From an uncultured Verrucomicrobiota bacterium (GTDB lineage: Bacteria; Verrucomicrobiota; Verrucomicrobiia; Opitutales; Opitutaceae), in the NCBI GenBank assembly GCA_903906135.1, contig CAIVJE010000159.1, positions 1 to 34,341 of the forward strand: a DNA stretch of 34,341 nt, written 5' to 3'. This document shows, one piece after another, positions 11,314 to 20,148 of the stretch. A program made the translations under genes and the position numbers. Each line of letters starts with the position of its first letter. Position 1 is the stretch's first letter. Below the pieces are notes generated by a model, which made no database searches, was not told the DNA's origin, and saw nothing but the letters and a program-made list of their open reading frames with translations.

Positions 11314-11345
11314 AAAAAACCACCTACGTGAATAGGTGGTTTTTT
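11314..11345. terminator. bidirectional intrinsic terminator
   Basis: A perfect 13-bp stem (AAAAAACCACCTA, 11314-11326, with TAGGTGGTTTTTT, 11333-11345) closes a 6-base loop. The six-base A and T runs at the ends give a U-tract in both directions, so it can terminate the plus-strand TPR-like gene and the minus-strand tRNA-Pro. It is among the clearest terminators in the window. Confidence 0.92.
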
Positions 11346-11351
11346 AATAAT

Positions 11352-11428
11352 TGGTCGGGGCGATAGGATTCGAACCTACGACCTCCTGGTCCCAAACCAG
11401 GCGCTCTACCAGACTAAGCTACACCCCG
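11352..11428 (-). tRNA. tRNA-Pro (anticodon UGG)
   Basis: On the minus strand the acceptor arms CGGGGTG and CGCCCCG pair (with one G-U). The anticodon stem CCTGG/CCAGG encloses loop TTTGGGA with anticodon UGG. The T-arm has GGTTCGAATCC, and a CCA end is encoded. The gene is 77 bases long including CCA and is followed by the bidirectional terminator at 11314-11345. Confidence 0.97.
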
Positions 11429-11445
11429 TTGCCAATTGAACGGTC

Positions 11446-11474
11446 ATGGCATGGTCTTTTGACCGGCGAGTCAA
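11446..11474 (-). promoter_or_regulatory. candidate sigma-70-type promoter for tRNA-Pro
   Basis: On the minus strand TTGACT (complement of 11469-11474) is a 5/6 match to the -35 box. After 17 bases, TGCCAT (complement of 11446-11451) is a weak -10 box with three matches. It would start transcription about 10 bases before the tRNA 5' end. The arrangement is right but the -10 is poor. Confidence 0.35.
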
Positions 11475-11591
11475 CCCCGCAGGCAGAAAAGGTGAAATTG
11501 GCTGCAAGATCTGTCGCGAAAAGGATTTAAAATCCTGCTTGCCTCACCTGGGGAGCCTCCACTACATACTTCTCCTCAAACTCTTAAACAA

Positions 11592-12119
11592 ATGGATACT
11601 CTTTCTCGCGATAGTAATAACTCCGGCAGCATTTTGCCTCTCGTTGGCGTGATCGCCGGCGGTCTCGCCCTGGTCCTCTCGATCGTGGCACTCGTTAAAC
11701 TTTCCACGATCCAAAAGACCGTGGCCGCGCAAGGCGACGAAGTCGCCAAAATCGCCACCATCGAAGCCGAGGTGCGTTCTGCCTCTGCAAAATCTGAAAC
11801 TGATATCAAGGGTATCCGCACCGGTATCCAAGGCGCCCTCGATCAAGTCGGCGCAGAGATCGGCACCATCAACGGCAAGATCACCAAGCTCGAAGAGTCC
11901 CTCAAGGCTCGTGCGGCCGGTCCGGCTGGTAAGGGCGGCGCCGGAGTCGCCACAGGTACGGTTGATGCCAATGGTAATTATGGCGTCGCCCCTGGTGACA
12001 CAATTTCCAAGATCGCCAAGAAATTTGCCACCAAGGCCGATCATATTCTCGCCGAGAATCCTGGTCTTGATCCCGCCAGGCTGCGGGTGGGTCAGAAGAT
12101 CAAGATTCCTAAGAAGTAA
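11592..12119 (+). CDS. membrane-anchored coiled-coil protein with C-terminal LysM domain
   Basis: This 175-residue protein has a short cytoplasmic N-terminus, a transmembrane helix (about 13-35, ILPLVGVIAGGLALVLSIVA), a predicted coiled coil (about 36-107, rich in K/E/I heptads such as GTINGKITKLEESLKA), a Gly/Ala linker and a LysM domain (about 130-175: YGVAPGDTISKIAKKF, then LRVGQKIKIPKK at the end). LysM binds the glycan strands of peptidoglycan, so the protein probably links inner membrane and cell wall. It starts with ATG 11592 after a 160-base spacer that also holds the tRNA-Pro promoter region. A terminator follows at 12138, so it is likely transcribed alone. Confidence 0.85.
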   Translation: MDTLSRDSNNSGSILPLVGVIAGGLALVLSIVALVKLSTIQKTVAAQGDEVAKIATIEAEVRSASAKSETDIKGIRTGIQGALDQVGAEIGTINGKITKLEESLKARAAGPAGKGGAGVATGTVDANGNYGVAPGDTISKIAKKFATKADHILAENPGLDPARLRVGQKIKIPKK

Positions 12120-12137
12120 TTTTGTTTCAAAAATTCT

Positions 12138-12174
12138 TGCCTCCAAGACCTCGTGTCCTGGGGGCATTTTTTTT
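12138..12174 (+). terminator. intrinsic terminator after the LysM gene
   Basis: TGCCTCC (12138-12144) pairs with GGGGGCA (12160-12166) with one G-U. GAC (12147-12149) and GTC (12155-12157) extend the stem inward past a mismatch. Eight T follow (12167-12174). It begins 18 bases after the LysM stop and separates that gene from the NUDIX gene. Confidence 0.85.
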
Positions 12175-12199
12175 GGCTAATCCCCTTTGTTCTACTGGC

Positions 12200-12817
12200 A
12201 TGGCCCACGAGCCCCGCGCACCTCGCCTGACCTCGGTTCCGCCTGAGCCGCTGCGGTGGCAGAAAATTCGCACGGAGCCTCATGCGACGACGCGAATTTT
12301 TGATGTAACGCGCGCGATTTTCCAGCATCCGCAACGTCCGCGTGAGCAGGATTTTTTTGTAATCGAAGCCCCGGATTGGGTCAATGTGCTCGCCCTGACT
12401 CCCGATCACCAACTCGTGCTGGTGCGGCAGTTTCGTTTCGGGACCAATGATTTTTCTTTAGAAATCCCCGGCGGCGTGATGGAGCCTGGGGAGGATCCGG
12501 TTACGGCGGGGCTCCGTGAGTTGCGTGAAGAATCTGGTTACGTCGGAGCCCGGGCGCGCTTGCTGGGGAGCGTACGGCCCAATCCCGCGATGCAAAATAA
12601 TTACTGCCATTTAGTATTCGTGGAGGCCGCGCAGCGTTCGGCGGAACTCGCGTGGGATCCCGATGAAGAATTTGCTATCACCACCCAGCCCGTTGATGAA
12701 GTCTATGCGCTCGCTTATCACGGCGGGATTACCCACGCGCTCGTACTTGATGCGCTCTTATTGTTTACCCCTGTCTGGGCCGAATTAAAGCAGGCCAAAT
12801 TAACGAGCGGCGTTTGA
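12200..12817 (+). CDS. NUDIX hydrolase, ADP-ribose pyrophosphatase type
   Basis: The 205-residue protein carries a perfect NUDIX box, G-x5-E-x7-R-E-L-R-E-E-S-G-Y, from G92 to Y114 (G92, E98, R106, E107, E110, E111, G113). Upstream, VLALTPDHQLVLVRQFRFG and FSLEIPGGV are typical of the ADP-ribose/nucleoside-diphosphate-sugar pyrophosphatases of the NudF type. Likely products are AMP and a sugar phosphate. ATG 12200 is chosen; the frame is open further upstream only into the terminator, from a TTG at 12122. The PaaK-like gene follows after 34 bases and could share its transcript. Confidence 0.9.
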   Translation: MAHEPRAPRLTSVPPEPLRWQKIRTEPHATTRIFDVTRAIFQHPQRPREQDFFVIEAPDWVNVLALTPDHQLVLVRQFRFGTNDFSLEIPGGVMEPGEDPVTAGLRELREESGYVGARARLLGSVRPNPAMQNNYCHLVFVEAAQRSAELAWDPDEEFAITTQPVDEVYALAYHGGITHALVLDALLLFTPVWAELKQAKLTSGV

Positions 12818-12851
12818 CTTTACCCTCGCTGGAATTTCACTCAGGTTTCGC

Positions 12852-14120
12852 ATGAAAACTACGGCTGTCGCCTCCTTGTTTGCCAACGCCCCCGCGGCCT
12901 TGGGCGCAGGGAGCAATGGAAATCTGCCGACGGCCCTAGAACAGGAAATTCGCGCAATTTATCGTCGCAGCCCGCTTTATATGGAGCGCTTTCCGCTGCA
13001 TCCGGCGGCGTTGGAGTGGTCTTGTTATCGTGATCTGCCTATTCTGACCAAGCAGGAGATTTTGACCCGCGGGCACACGGCTTTTTTTGCTGACTACGCG
13101 GTCATTGAACGCGGCTTGCAGGATAAAAAATACGAATATGAGCACACCTCGGGCTCAACCGCTCAGCCCATGACCGTGGTCATGGAAGCGGGTTGGTGGG
13201 ATGCCCAATCGCGGCGGGCTTATCTCGCCCATCCGCAGCTCGCTCCTTATGCGAGCCGCCCTTATCGTAAGGCCGTCCTCGCGCCGATTGGCTGTTCGAG
13301 CAATTTATGTCCCTATGAGGATCACCCTTTCCCGCATCGTTATTTTGATGGGACCGTTTACTTAAATCTATCCAGTGATCCTTTTGTTTTCGCGGAAGCG
13401 GAGTGGGATCGCATCGTGGTGGAATTACAGGCGCTCCAGCCCGAGGTCTTAGAAGGTGAGCCCGTTTATCTCTCGATGCTGGCGCGGGCGGTGCAGAAAC
13501 GGCGAGTAGCCGTGCCCAGCGTGCGCACGATCATTCTCACTTACGGCAAGGCCAGTCGCCAACACAGCCGGCGAATTGCCGAAGCTTTCCCGGCGGTGCA
13601 GGTCGATCTTTATGGGTCGACGGAGGCGGGCTATATTTTTGTGGGCGATGCGTTTGGTGATAACCTGCGGGTCATTGACGACAATGCGTTCGTCGAGCTC
13701 GTGCCTTGGCGGGCGCTGGCGCCGGATATTTATCAGATCAATGTGACGACGCGCGGTCGCGAGGCCATGCCGCTGCTGCGGTATTTTACGGGTGATATCG
13801 TGCAGCGCACCCCCACTGGCTACCGGATCTTGGGCCGCGAACGGGATTTATATTTTAATGCTGCTGGGCAGGTCATTTCCTCAAGTGAGATTGATGCGGT
13901 TTTACCTGAGGTCTTTGCGTGCTGGCACTGGAGCTTAGTCCAGGTATCCGATCTGCGCTGGGATTTTCAGTATGTAGCTGACGGCAGCGCTCCGCGGGGC
14001 ATGGCGGAGGCGATCGCCAGCGCGTTAGGGGCGGGGGTCCGGGTGAATCTCTTTCGTCGCAAATTCATTCAACCCGCGGCGAGTGGAAAATTTTCCCTGC
14101 TGAAGCCACTTGCCCGCTGA
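12852..14120 (+). CDS. phenylacetate-CoA ligase-like adenylate-forming enzyme (PaaK/CapK family)
   Basis: The 422-residue protein shows the landmarks of the ANL adenylating superfamily in the PaaK/CapK branch: a phosphate-binding loop TSGSTAQPM (99-107), the A5-like motif DLYGSTEAGY (about 253-262), the A7-like YFTGDIV (about 311-317) and ILGRERDLYFNAAGQVISS (about 327-345). Such enzymes activate a carboxylate with ATP to an acyl-adenylate, then usually transfer it to CoA. The substrate is not evident. No paa catabolic genes are nearby, so phenylacetate is not supported; CapK-type relatives act in surface polysaccharide or lipid modification. It starts with ATG 12852, 34 bases after the NUDIX gene. 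About 150 bases separate it from sdhC. Confidence 0.85.
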   Translation: MKTTAVASLFANAPAALGAGSNGNLPTALEQEIRAIYRRSPLYMERFPLHPAALEWSCYRDLPILTKQEILTRGHTAFFADYAVIERGLQDKKYEYEHTSGSTAQPMTVVMEAGWWDAQSRRAYLAHPQLAPYASRPYRKAVLAPIGCSSNLCPYEDHPFPHRYFDGTVYLNLSSDPFVFAEAEWDRIVVELQALQPEVLEGEPVYLSMLARAVQKRRVAVPSVRTIILTYGKASRQHSRRIAEAFPAVQVDLYGSTEAGYIFVGDAFGDNLRVIDDNAFVELVPWRALAPDIYQINVTTRGREAMPLLRYFTGDIVQRTPTGYRILGRERDLYFNAAGQVISSSEIDAVLPEVFACWHWSLVQVSDLRWDFQYVADGSAPRGMAEAIASALGAGVRVNLFRRKFIQPAASGKFSLLKPLAR

Positions 14121-14175
14121 GGGTGCACGCCAGCTTCTCCCCCCCGGTAGGTTCGCTAATAAAGGAATAGGCTGG

Positions 14176-14196
14176 ATGATGTTACATTTACATCAT
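14176..14196. promoter_or_regulatory. palindromic operator candidate upstream of sdhCAB
   Basis: ATGATGT (14176-14182) and ACATCAT (14190-14196) form a perfect inverted repeat with a 7-base AT-rich spacer, 74 bases before the sdhC ATG. Centre spacing of this size fits a dimeric helix-turn-helix repressor or activator. It does not match the FNR (TTGAT-N4-ATCAA) or CRP consensus closely. No clear -35/-10 pair is placed around it, so its role is inferred. Confidence 0.4.
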
Positions 14197-14270
14197 TAAA
14201 GTTAATTGGTTCACCTTTGCCCCTTGCAACTACCCCAGCTCGCCCGTTTTCCCCTGCGCATTTATTTGTA

Positions 14271-14969
14271 ATGAATATCCTCGGTTCGCTTTTTAATTCC
14301 TCCATCGGCAAGAAAGTTTTAATGGCCCTGACGGGACTGGTACTCTTCGGGTTTGTGACCGGCCACTTGCTGGGTAATTTGCAGATTTTTCTGCCGCCGC
14401 AAAAAATTAATGCCTATGGGCATATGTTGGAGTCACTCGGGGCTGGCCTCTGGCTGGTGCGGCTCTTCCTCCTCGCTTGTGTGGTGATCCATGTGTGGGT
14501 GGCCATTCAGCTGACCCGGGAAAATAGCGCCGCACGGCCCGTGAACTACGGCGTGGCTCACACCAACCGAGCTAGCTTGGCTTCGCGGGTCATGGCGCGT
14601 ACCGGGCTCGTCGTTTTAGCTTTCCTCGTCTATCACCTGCTCGATTTTACCTTCCGGGTGCAGCATCCGGAATGGAGCCAGCATTCGTTTGCCTTGGCCG
14701 ATGGCACCCTCGTGCGCGATGTGCATACCATGATGGTGCAAGGTTTCAGCCGCCCTGGGGTCGCTTTTTTCTACATCCTCGCGGTTGGTTTGCTGAGCTA
14801 TCATTTGGCCCATGGCGTAGTGAGTTTGGTGCAGACGCTTGGTTTCAAAAATGAACGCTGGACGCGTGGCCTTGAGTGCTTTGCGCGCGTATACTGCTGG
14901 GGCTATTTCCTCCTTAATACCGCCATCCCCCTCGCTATTCTTGGCGGTTGGGTTAAGGCCCACGTTTAA
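14271..14969 (+). CDS. sdhC: succinate dehydrogenase cytochrome b subunit (type B)
   Basis: Single membrane anchor of a type B succinate:quinone oxidoreductase; these carry two haems b and replace the SdhC/SdhD pair. The 232-residue protein has five hydrophobic helices and histidines placed as haem ligands, e.g. [30 protein letters not shown] and LLSYHLAHG. The opening [20 protein letters not shown] is characteristic. The frame is open from a TTG at 14217, but ATG 14271 gives the family N-terminus and is used here. sdhA begins 11 bases after the stop, so the three sdh genes form an operon. No sdhD is present or needed. Confidence 0.96.
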   Translation: MNILGSLFNSSIGKKVLMALTGLVLFGFVTGHLLGNLQIFLPPQKINAYGHMLESLGAGLWLVRLFLLACVVIHVWVAIQLTRENSAARPVNYGVAHTNRASLASRVMARTGLVVLAFLVYHLLDFTFRVQHPEWSQHSFALADGTLVRDVHTMMVQGFSRPGVAFFYILAVGLLSYHLAHGVVSLVQTLGFKNERWTRGLECFARVYCWGYFLLNTAIPLAILGGWVKAHV

Positions 14970-14980
14970 TATTTTTCGCC

Positions 14981-16903
14981 ATGGCCAAACTTGATTCTAA
15001 GATTCCTTCCGGCCCGCTCGCCGATAAATGGCAGCAGCATAAGACCCAGATCAAACTTGTAAATCCGGCCAACAAACGGAAATACGAAATCATCGTCGTG
15101 GGGGCTGGTCTCGCGGGCTCATCAGCGGCCGCCACGCTGGCCGAGCTAGGTTACCGCGTGAAAAGCTTCGTATTCCACGATAGTCCGCGCCGCGCCCACT
15201 CCATTGCCGCGCAGGGCGGTATTAATGGCGCAAAAAATTATCAGAATGACGGCGACTCGGTGCATCGCTTGTTTTACGACACGCTTAAGGGCGGTGATTA
15301 TCGGGCCCGTGAAGCGAATGTGCATCGCCTGGCTGAGGTTTCCACCAACATCATCGATCAATGCGCCGCGCAGGGCGTGCCCTTTGCGCGTGAGTATAGT
15401 GGCCACTTGGCGAATCGCTCTTTTGGCGGAGCCCAAGTCTCGCGGACCTTTTACGCTCGGGGCCAAACGGGTCAGCAATTACTGCTCGGCGCTTATTCGG
15501 CGCTCTCGCGCATGGTGGGACAGGGCGGGGTCGAACTGCATCCTAATTCTGAAATGCTCGATCTGGTGATCGTCGATGGTCACGCGAAGGGCGTGATCGT
15601 GCGTGATCTCAACACGGGGGTGATTACCCGGCATAGTGCGGACGCCGTGATTTTAGCCACCGGTGGTTACGGCAACGTGTTTAACCTTTCAACTTATGCC
15701 CGGCAGTCCAATGCCACGGCAATCTGGCGAGCTTACAAACGCGGGGCATGTATGGCCAATCCGTGCTATACTCAAATCCATCCGACCTGCATTCCGGTCA
15801 GCGGGGACTACCAGTCAAAACTCACTTTAATGTCCGAGTCGTTGCGCAATGACGGTCGGATCTGGGTGCCGAAAGATAAAGCCGACGTCAAAAAAGAGCC
15901 GAGCACGATCGCGGAGTCCGCGCGCGACTATTATCTCGAGCGAATTTACCCGAGCTTTGGCAATCTTGCGCCCCGGGATGTGGCTTCACGGGCCGCCATG
16001 CGCATGTGCGATGAGGGCCGCGGCGTAGGCGAAACAGGTTTAGGGGTTTACCTCGATTTTGCTGACGCGATCAAGCGGCTGGGTGAGCCGGCGGTCCGGG
16101 AGCGTTACGGCAATCTTTTTGATATTTACCACGAGATCACCGCTGAGAACGCCTACCAGGCCCCTATGCGAATTTTCCCCGCGGTGCATTACACCATGGG
16201 TGGATTGTGGGTGGACTATAACCTCATGTCGAACGTCCCAGGGCTCTTCGTGCTCGGGGAGGCTAATTTCTCAGATCATGGCGCTAATCGCCTCGGGGCT
16301 TCCGCTCTCATGCAAGGTTTAGCTGATGGCTATTTTGTCATTCCCTATACCATCGGTGACTACCTCGCGCAGCAAAAGCCGAGTGCCCGCTCGAATATTG
16401 ATCGACCAGAATTTAAACAAGCAGCGGAAAGTGTCAGCACGCAGACGAAGCAGTTGCTCGACAATCCCGGGAAAGAGCCGGTGAGCCACTTTCATAAGCG
16501 GCTCGGCAAAATCATGTGGGAGCATTGCGGCATGGCGCGAACCAAGCAGGGGCTAGAGACTGCCTTGCAAAAGATTCCGGCCCTGCGGGAAGAATTTGTT
16601 GCTAACGTCAAGGTGCCCGGCTCAGCCGAGACCTTAAATCAATCCTTAGAGCAAGCTGGTCGGGTCGGCGATTTTCTCGATCTCGGTGAGCTCATGTGTC
16701 GTGATGCCCTGACGCGGGAAGAGAGCTGCGGTGGCCATTTTCGCGAGGAATATCAATATCCTGATGGGGAGTGTAAGCGCGACGATGAGAAATTTGGCCA
16801 TGTCGCGGCTTGGGAATATCAGGGTCCCGGCCAAGCGCCGCTGCGCAATGTCGAGCCGTTGAACTACGAATTCACTAAGATGTCCGTGCGCTCCTATAAG
16901 TAA
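14981..16903 (+). CDS. sdhA: succinate dehydrogenase / fumarate reductase flavoprotein subunit
   Basis: The catalytic flavoprotein of complex II oxidises succinate to fumarate at a covalently bound FAD. The 640 residues include the dinucleotide-binding motif GAGLAGSS (41-48) and H73 in [13 protein letters not shown], the usual attachment point of FAD. The substrate-site segment [20 protein letters not shown] carries the HPT motif. The second FAD contact [18 protein letters not shown] and the helical C-terminal domain are complete. The Cys after HPT is typical of the type B group. It lies between sdhC (11-base gap) and sdhB (16-base gap). The enzyme works in the TCA cycle and the respiratory chain; direction cannot be told from sequence. 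Confidence 0.98.
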   Translation: MAKLDSKIPSGPLADKWQQHKTQIKLVNPANKRKYEIIVVGAGLAGSSAAATLAELGYRVKSFVFHDSPRRAHSIAAQGGINGAKNYQNDGDSVHRLFYDTLKGGDYRAREANVHRLAEVSTNIIDQCAAQGVPFAREYSGHLANRSFGGAQVSRTFYARGQTGQQLLLGAYSALSRMVGQGGVELHPNSEMLDLVIVDGHAKGVIVRDLNTGVITRHSADAVILATGGYGNVFNLSTYARQSNATAIWRAYKRGACMANPCYTQIHPTCIPVSGDYQSKLTLMSESLRNDGRIWVPKDKADVKKEPSTIAESARDYYLERIYPSFGNLAPRDVASRAAMRMCDEGRGVGETGLGVYLDFADAIKRLGEPAVRERYGNLFDIYHEITAENAYQAPMRIFPAVHYTMGGLWVDYNLMSNVPGLFVLGEANFSDHGANRLGASALMQGLADGYFVIPYTIGDYLAQQKPSARSNIDRPEFKQAAESVSTQTKQLLDNPGKEPVSHFHKRLGKIMWEHCGMARTKQGLETALQKIPALREEFVANVKVPGSAETLNQSLEQAGRVGDFLDLGELMCRDALTREESCGGHFREEYQYPDGECKRDDEKFGHVAAWEYQGPGQAPLRNVEPLNYEFTKMSVRSYK

Positions 16904-16919
16904 GCCTAAGCAATTCACC

Positions 16920-17732
16920 ATGGTCGCCTCTACTCCTTCAAAGAAACTTTTCTCTGTCACCCTCCGCGTCTGGCGGCAGGCCAACCCTGATCAGCCCGGT
17001 AAATTTGTCGATTACCCCGCTCATAATGTCAGTCCTGACATGTCTTTTCTCGAGCTCCTCGATGTCGTCAATGACGGTCTGACGGTCAGCCCTGAAGAGC
17101 CCATCGCCTTCGCGCACGACTGCCGCGAGGGTATCTGCGGAACTTGCTCCTGCACGATCAACGGCAAGCCCCACGGTCCCGGCAAAGGGGTCGCGACTTG
17201 CCAAGTTTACATGCGGAGTTTTCAGGCCGGCGATGTGATTGTGGTAGAGCCATTCCGGGCGACGGCCTTTCCGATTATTAAGGATCTCGTCACCGAGCGT
17301 TCGGCTTTTGATAAAATTCAACAAGCGGGTGGATTTATTTCGGCGCGGACCGGGGCGGCGCCAGATGCCAATGCAATCTTAGTATCGAAAGCTGCCGCTG
17401 ATCTCGCCATGGATGCCGCGGCCTGCATTGGCTGCGGGGCTTGCGTGGCGGCCTGTAAAAATGCGAGTGCCATGCTATTTGTTGCGGCCAAAGTTTCCCA
17501 TCTTGGTTTGATGCCCCAGGGTCAGCCGGAGCGGGATCGACGTGTCTTGGCGATGGTGCAGACGATGGATGAGGCGGGCTTCGGCAATTGTACTAATCAA
17601 TACGAATGCAGCGCGGTCTGTCCGAAAAATATTACCCACGATTTTATCGCCCGCTTAAATCGTGATTATGTGGGAGCCTTGTTTCGTTCAGAACTTCAGT
17701 CGGTCTCCACGAGTGCCGGCGGGGGCGCTTAA
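16920..17732 (+). CDS. sdhB: succinate dehydrogenase / fumarate reductase iron-sulfur subunit
   Basis: This subunit passes electrons from FAD to the membrane haems and quinone through three iron-sulfur clusters. The N-terminal ferredoxin domain has the 2Fe-2S ligands C68, C73, C76 and C94 ([11 protein letters not shown] and ATCQ). The C-terminal domain has C169, C172, C175 and C179 ([11 protein letters not shown]) and C224, C230, C234 ([15 protein letters not shown]) for the 4Fe-4S and 3Fe-4S clusters. The 270 residues fit the type B subunit. It is the last gene of the sdh operon. Its TAA overlaps by 4 bases with the stop of the convergent epimerase gene, with no terminator hairpin between them. 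Confidence 0.98.
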   Translation: MVASTPSKKLFSVTLRVWRQANPDQPGKFVDYPAHNVSPDMSFLELLDVVNDGLTVSPEEPIAFAHDCREGICGTCSCTINGKPHGPGKGVATCQVYMRSFQAGDVIVVEPFRATAFPIIKDLVTERSAFDKIQQAGGFISARTGAAPDANAILVSKAAADLAMDAAACIGCGACVAACKNASAMLFVAAKVSHLGLMPQGQPERDRRVLAMVQTMDEAGFGNCTNQYECSAVCPKNITHDFIARLNRDYVGALFRSELQSVSTSAGGGA

Positions 17733-18619
17733 CTTTTCCGGTCGTAGCGCGCGCGAATAAATTTTAAGGCGTGGCGCGCGAGGTCATCGGAATCACTCCA
17801 GAGGTTGCGCCAGACGCACAGCGCGTTGGAGAGCGCGGGATCAACGACGGCCGAAGAGAAAGATTCGAAGGCGATGGGGCCTTGATAATTAATTTTTTTC
17901 AAGGCGGCGAAGAAGGGGTTGAAATTCACATTCCCCGTGCCGAGATAACCCCGATGGCTTTCACCAATATGCACGTAGCCGAGGCGGGCCCCCACCGCGA
18001 GCACGGCTTGCTCCATACCGTCCTCCTCAATGTTCATGTGATAAGTATCGAGATGAAGAAATGCATTGGGCCGATTGACCGCGGCCAGAAACTCTAGCCC
18101 CTCGCGCGCACAACTCATGATGTTGGTCTCGTAGCGATTCACGACTTCGAGATTAATATTGATGCCTCGCGCGGCGGCGTAGTCCGCGAGGCGTTGCATC
18201 GCCGCCACCGCGTTGGCGCGATTTTGAGGGGACGCCGGCCCAGCGTATTTGCCGAGCGCACAGTAGATGACGCCGCATAGTTCAGTTCCGCCAATACCAG
18301 CGAGCACGTCCGTGGCTTGGCGCAGCAGAGCGTCACCTTGGGCAACGATGGCGGGATTGGTGCTGGTGACATCCGTGGTGGGGGAAAGGCCCAAAGAGGC
18401 GTGGGCGCGGAGTCCGTATTCCTGCAGTAAATTCTTCGTCAGGCTGATGTCTACTTTCCAAGGATCCAGCAGGGCAATTTCGATATAATCATAACCTGCG
18501 CGCGCGGCGCCACTGATCGCCTGGCGGGCGCCAGCGGGGGTCCAATCGCCGGCCCAGACTAAGGCGTGGCCACCGTATTCTAAGCGCTTGCTCGCAGGCA
18601 TCGCACGACTTGGCGGCAT
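17729..18619 (-). CDS. D-tagatose/D-psicose 3-epimerase family sugar epimerase
   Basis: This 296-residue TIM-barrel protein belongs to the AP-endonuclease-2/xylose-isomerase-like fold. Its four putative metal ligands are E158 (INLEVVNR), D191 (HLDTYHMN), H217 (VHIGESHRG) and E252 (AFESFSS). The spacings of 33, 26 and 35 equal those in Pseudomonas cichorii D-tagatose 3-epimerase (E152, D185, H211, E246, from memory). The substrate contacts H188 and R217 of that enzyme correspond at the same +6 offset to H194 and R223. C3 epimerisation of a free ketose is therefore likely; the exact sugar is unknown. The start is ATG 18619, with an alternative ATG at 18601. The lipoprotein gene upstream ends at the adjacent base, so the two are cotranscribed. 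Confidence 0.88.
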   Translation of the reverse strand: MPPSRAMPASKRLEYGGHALVWAGDWTPAGARQAISGAARAGYDYIEIALLDPWKVDISLTKNLLQEYGLRAHASLGLSPTTDVTSTNPAIVAQGDALLRQATDVLAGIGGTELCGVIYCALGKYAGPASPQNRANAVAAMQRLADYAAARGININLEVVNRYETNIMSCAREGLEFLAAVNRPNAFLHLDTYHMNIEEDGMEQAVLAVGARLGYVHIGESHRGYLGTGNVNFNPFFAALKKINYQGPIAFESFSSAVVDPALSNALCVWRNLWSDSDDLARHALKFIRARYDRKS

Positions 18620-19081
18620 TTACTCCGCCTTAACCACGACGGTACCAGCAGCGGTGAGTTTAGATTCCTCAAATGAATCATCATAAATGCAGATCGTGAT
18701 CTGTGAATCTACGCGATAACTCGCCGAGCCTTGGGCCACGGCGGTGTCGAGTGCGCGGCGGGCCGCCGGATCACCGCCGGTGACTTTGCCCGAGCGAACG
18801 GACATGGTGTTGGCTGGGATGGCCAAGGGGGTATCATTGCTGATCAGTCCGAGGTAAGTGCCATTCAGATAAATTTTGGCCCGAACGCGGTTGAAGAGAT
18901 AGGCGACGACATTGTCGTTGGTCACGCGCCACGAGGCCGTCACGGAGCCGTCAGGGGCCCGCACAATTGAAGTCACTTCGGCCTTCAGGCCTCTCGAGAC
19001 TAGTTTGCTGGTGTTGGTGCAACCGCTGACGAGAGCGACTAAAAGGGCCAGCAAGCAGCAGGGGAGGAGGGCTTTTTTCAT
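18620..19081 (-). CDS. putative lipoprotein, LEA14/YcfL-like beta-sandwich
   Basis: The 153-residue protein begins with a lipoprotein signal (MKKALLPCCLLALLVALVSG, lipobox LVSGC with C21). The mature part is short and rich in beta-strand, for example SVTASWRVTNDNV and RVRAKIYLNGTYLGLI. This strand pattern resembles LEA14-like or YcfL-like envelope lipoproteins, but the similarity is only at pattern level. It directly abuts the epimerase gene on the minus strand. Function unknown. Confidence 0.75.
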   Translation of the reverse strand: MKKALLPCCLLALLVALVSGCTNTSKLVSRGLKAEVTSIVRAPDGSVTASWRVTNDNVVAYLFNRVRAKIYLNGTYLGLISNDTPLAIPANTMSVRSGKVTGGDPAARRALDTAVAQGSASYRVDSQITICIYDDSFEESKLTAAGTVVVKAE

Positions 19082-19119
19082 TGGGGATTACTCTGGGGTT
19101 GGGGTGCGGGTCGGCAAGG

Positions 19120-19755
19120 TTACTCGTCTTTAGATTTTGTTTTCTTTTTCAGGTCGGACCCGCCTAGTTCGAATTGGGCGATGACCCCGATTACAGCTAA
19201 GACTAAGATCGAGGGGAAAAGCCACGCTTGGTGATCCAGCAGCTCCGGCATAAATTGGGGGCGTTGGAAAAAATCTAACCAGGGGATTTGATGGGTGAAA
19301 TACGCGAGAGCTACCATCGTCCGAAATGAGCCGAGCAGAGCAGTTGAAAGAATGATGAGAATGCGCTGAGTTTTTACTGCGAGGAAGCCGCCGATGAGGC
19401 CCAGCACGGCCCCGCTTAGCAGTGCGACCATATGATGGTAGTGGCTGAGCACCAGCAGCCCGAGGGTGGCCCCAAAGCCAAAGCCCGCGACAAATACTGC
19501 CGCGATATAGAGGAGATAGGCTAAACCGGCGCCGAGGAGGCCGCCTAAAATTAGGCTGCCGATAATCCCGGCGGTGCCAAAATCAAGTGCGGTGCCCGCT
19601 GCATGACCACCAATCATGCCGAGCAGACCGCCCAGTACGGCGAGCGTTATTTTGAAAACCCGATAGCCAAAAAAACAATCTAACAGGCCCCACGCGATGG
19701 CGCCGACCGAGATCCAAGGATAAAGTTCTGCCGAAGGATGCATGGATAAGGTCAT
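19120..19755 (-). CDS. multi-pass membrane protein, DUF4203/TMEM198-like
   Basis: The 211-residue protein is almost entirely hydrophobic, with about seven helices rich in Gly and Ala (for example LGGLLGMIGGHAAGTALDFG and GSLILGGLLGAGLAYLLYIA) and a charged Lys/Asp C-terminus (KKKTKSKDE). The repeating G-x3-G helices and the overall pattern resemble the DUF4203/TMEM198 family. No catalytic motif is seen. The start may be ATG 19755 or ATG 19743; the second lies closer to the first helix. It is 38 bases upstream of the lipoprotein gene on the same strand. Confidence 0.75.
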   Translation of the reverse strand: MTLSMHPSAELYPWISVGAIAWGLLDCFFGYRVFKITLAVLGGLLGMIGGHAAGTALDFGTAGIIGSLILGGLLGAGLAYLLYIAAVFVAGFGFGATLGLLVLSHYHHMVALLSGAVLGLIGGFLAVKTQRILIILSTALLGSFRTMVALAYFTHQIPWLDFFQRPQFMPELLDHQAWLFPSILVLAVIGVIAQFELGGSDLKKKTKSKDE

Positions 19756-19803
19756 AGGCTTTGGGTCGGCACTAGCAACTGGCTTTGCGTCGGCTCAGCC
19801 AAT

Positions 19804-20148
19804 TCAGAAGCGGGCAAGAGCTTGGCCGCTTTCCCAGAGCACCCAGCTCCCGCCGCCGAGCGTGGCTAAAAAAAATAAAGCCCGCAGCCAGCGGGTCCAC
19901 TGGTCGCGGCGCTCACGTGCATTGAGGGGGAGGCGGGCCCGAGAGGCTTCGAGGTAGCTTGCAAATTGAGCGTGAGGCAGCGGCGCGACTTTCCGGCTTC
20001 GACCGACGCTGAAGGGTAATTGATTGAGCAAGTGACGCCAGCGGTAGGACACCCCTAATACCTGCAGAAAAATAGCGCTTCCTTTCAAGGCGATTCTGGC
20101 TACCTCGACTGCTTTTCTCCCTTCCGTTGGCCCATTTATTAATTTCAC
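19804..20148 (-). CDS. small hypothetical protein with one C-terminal membrane segment
   Basis: The frame encodes 114 residues with a basic, Arg-rich middle (SRARLPLNARERRDQWTRW) and one likely transmembrane helix near the C-terminus (LRALFFLATLGGGSWVLW). A helix flanked by W and R residues is typical of a real small membrane protein, and no better frame exists here on either strand. I do not recognise a family. It lies 48 bases upstream of the DUF4203-like gene on the same strand and may begin that transcript. Confidence 0.5.
   Translation of the reverse strand: MKLINGPTEGRKAVEVARIALKGSAIFLQVLGVSYRWRHLLNQLPFSVGRSRKVAPLPHAQFASYLEASRARLPLNARERRDQWTRWLRALFFLATLGGGSWVLWESGQALARF

Noticed and set aside
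11446-11652. 68-codon plus-strand frame overlapping the LysM start
   Set aside because: It overlaps the LysM coding sequence in another frame and covers the tRNA-Pro promoter region; no protein features.
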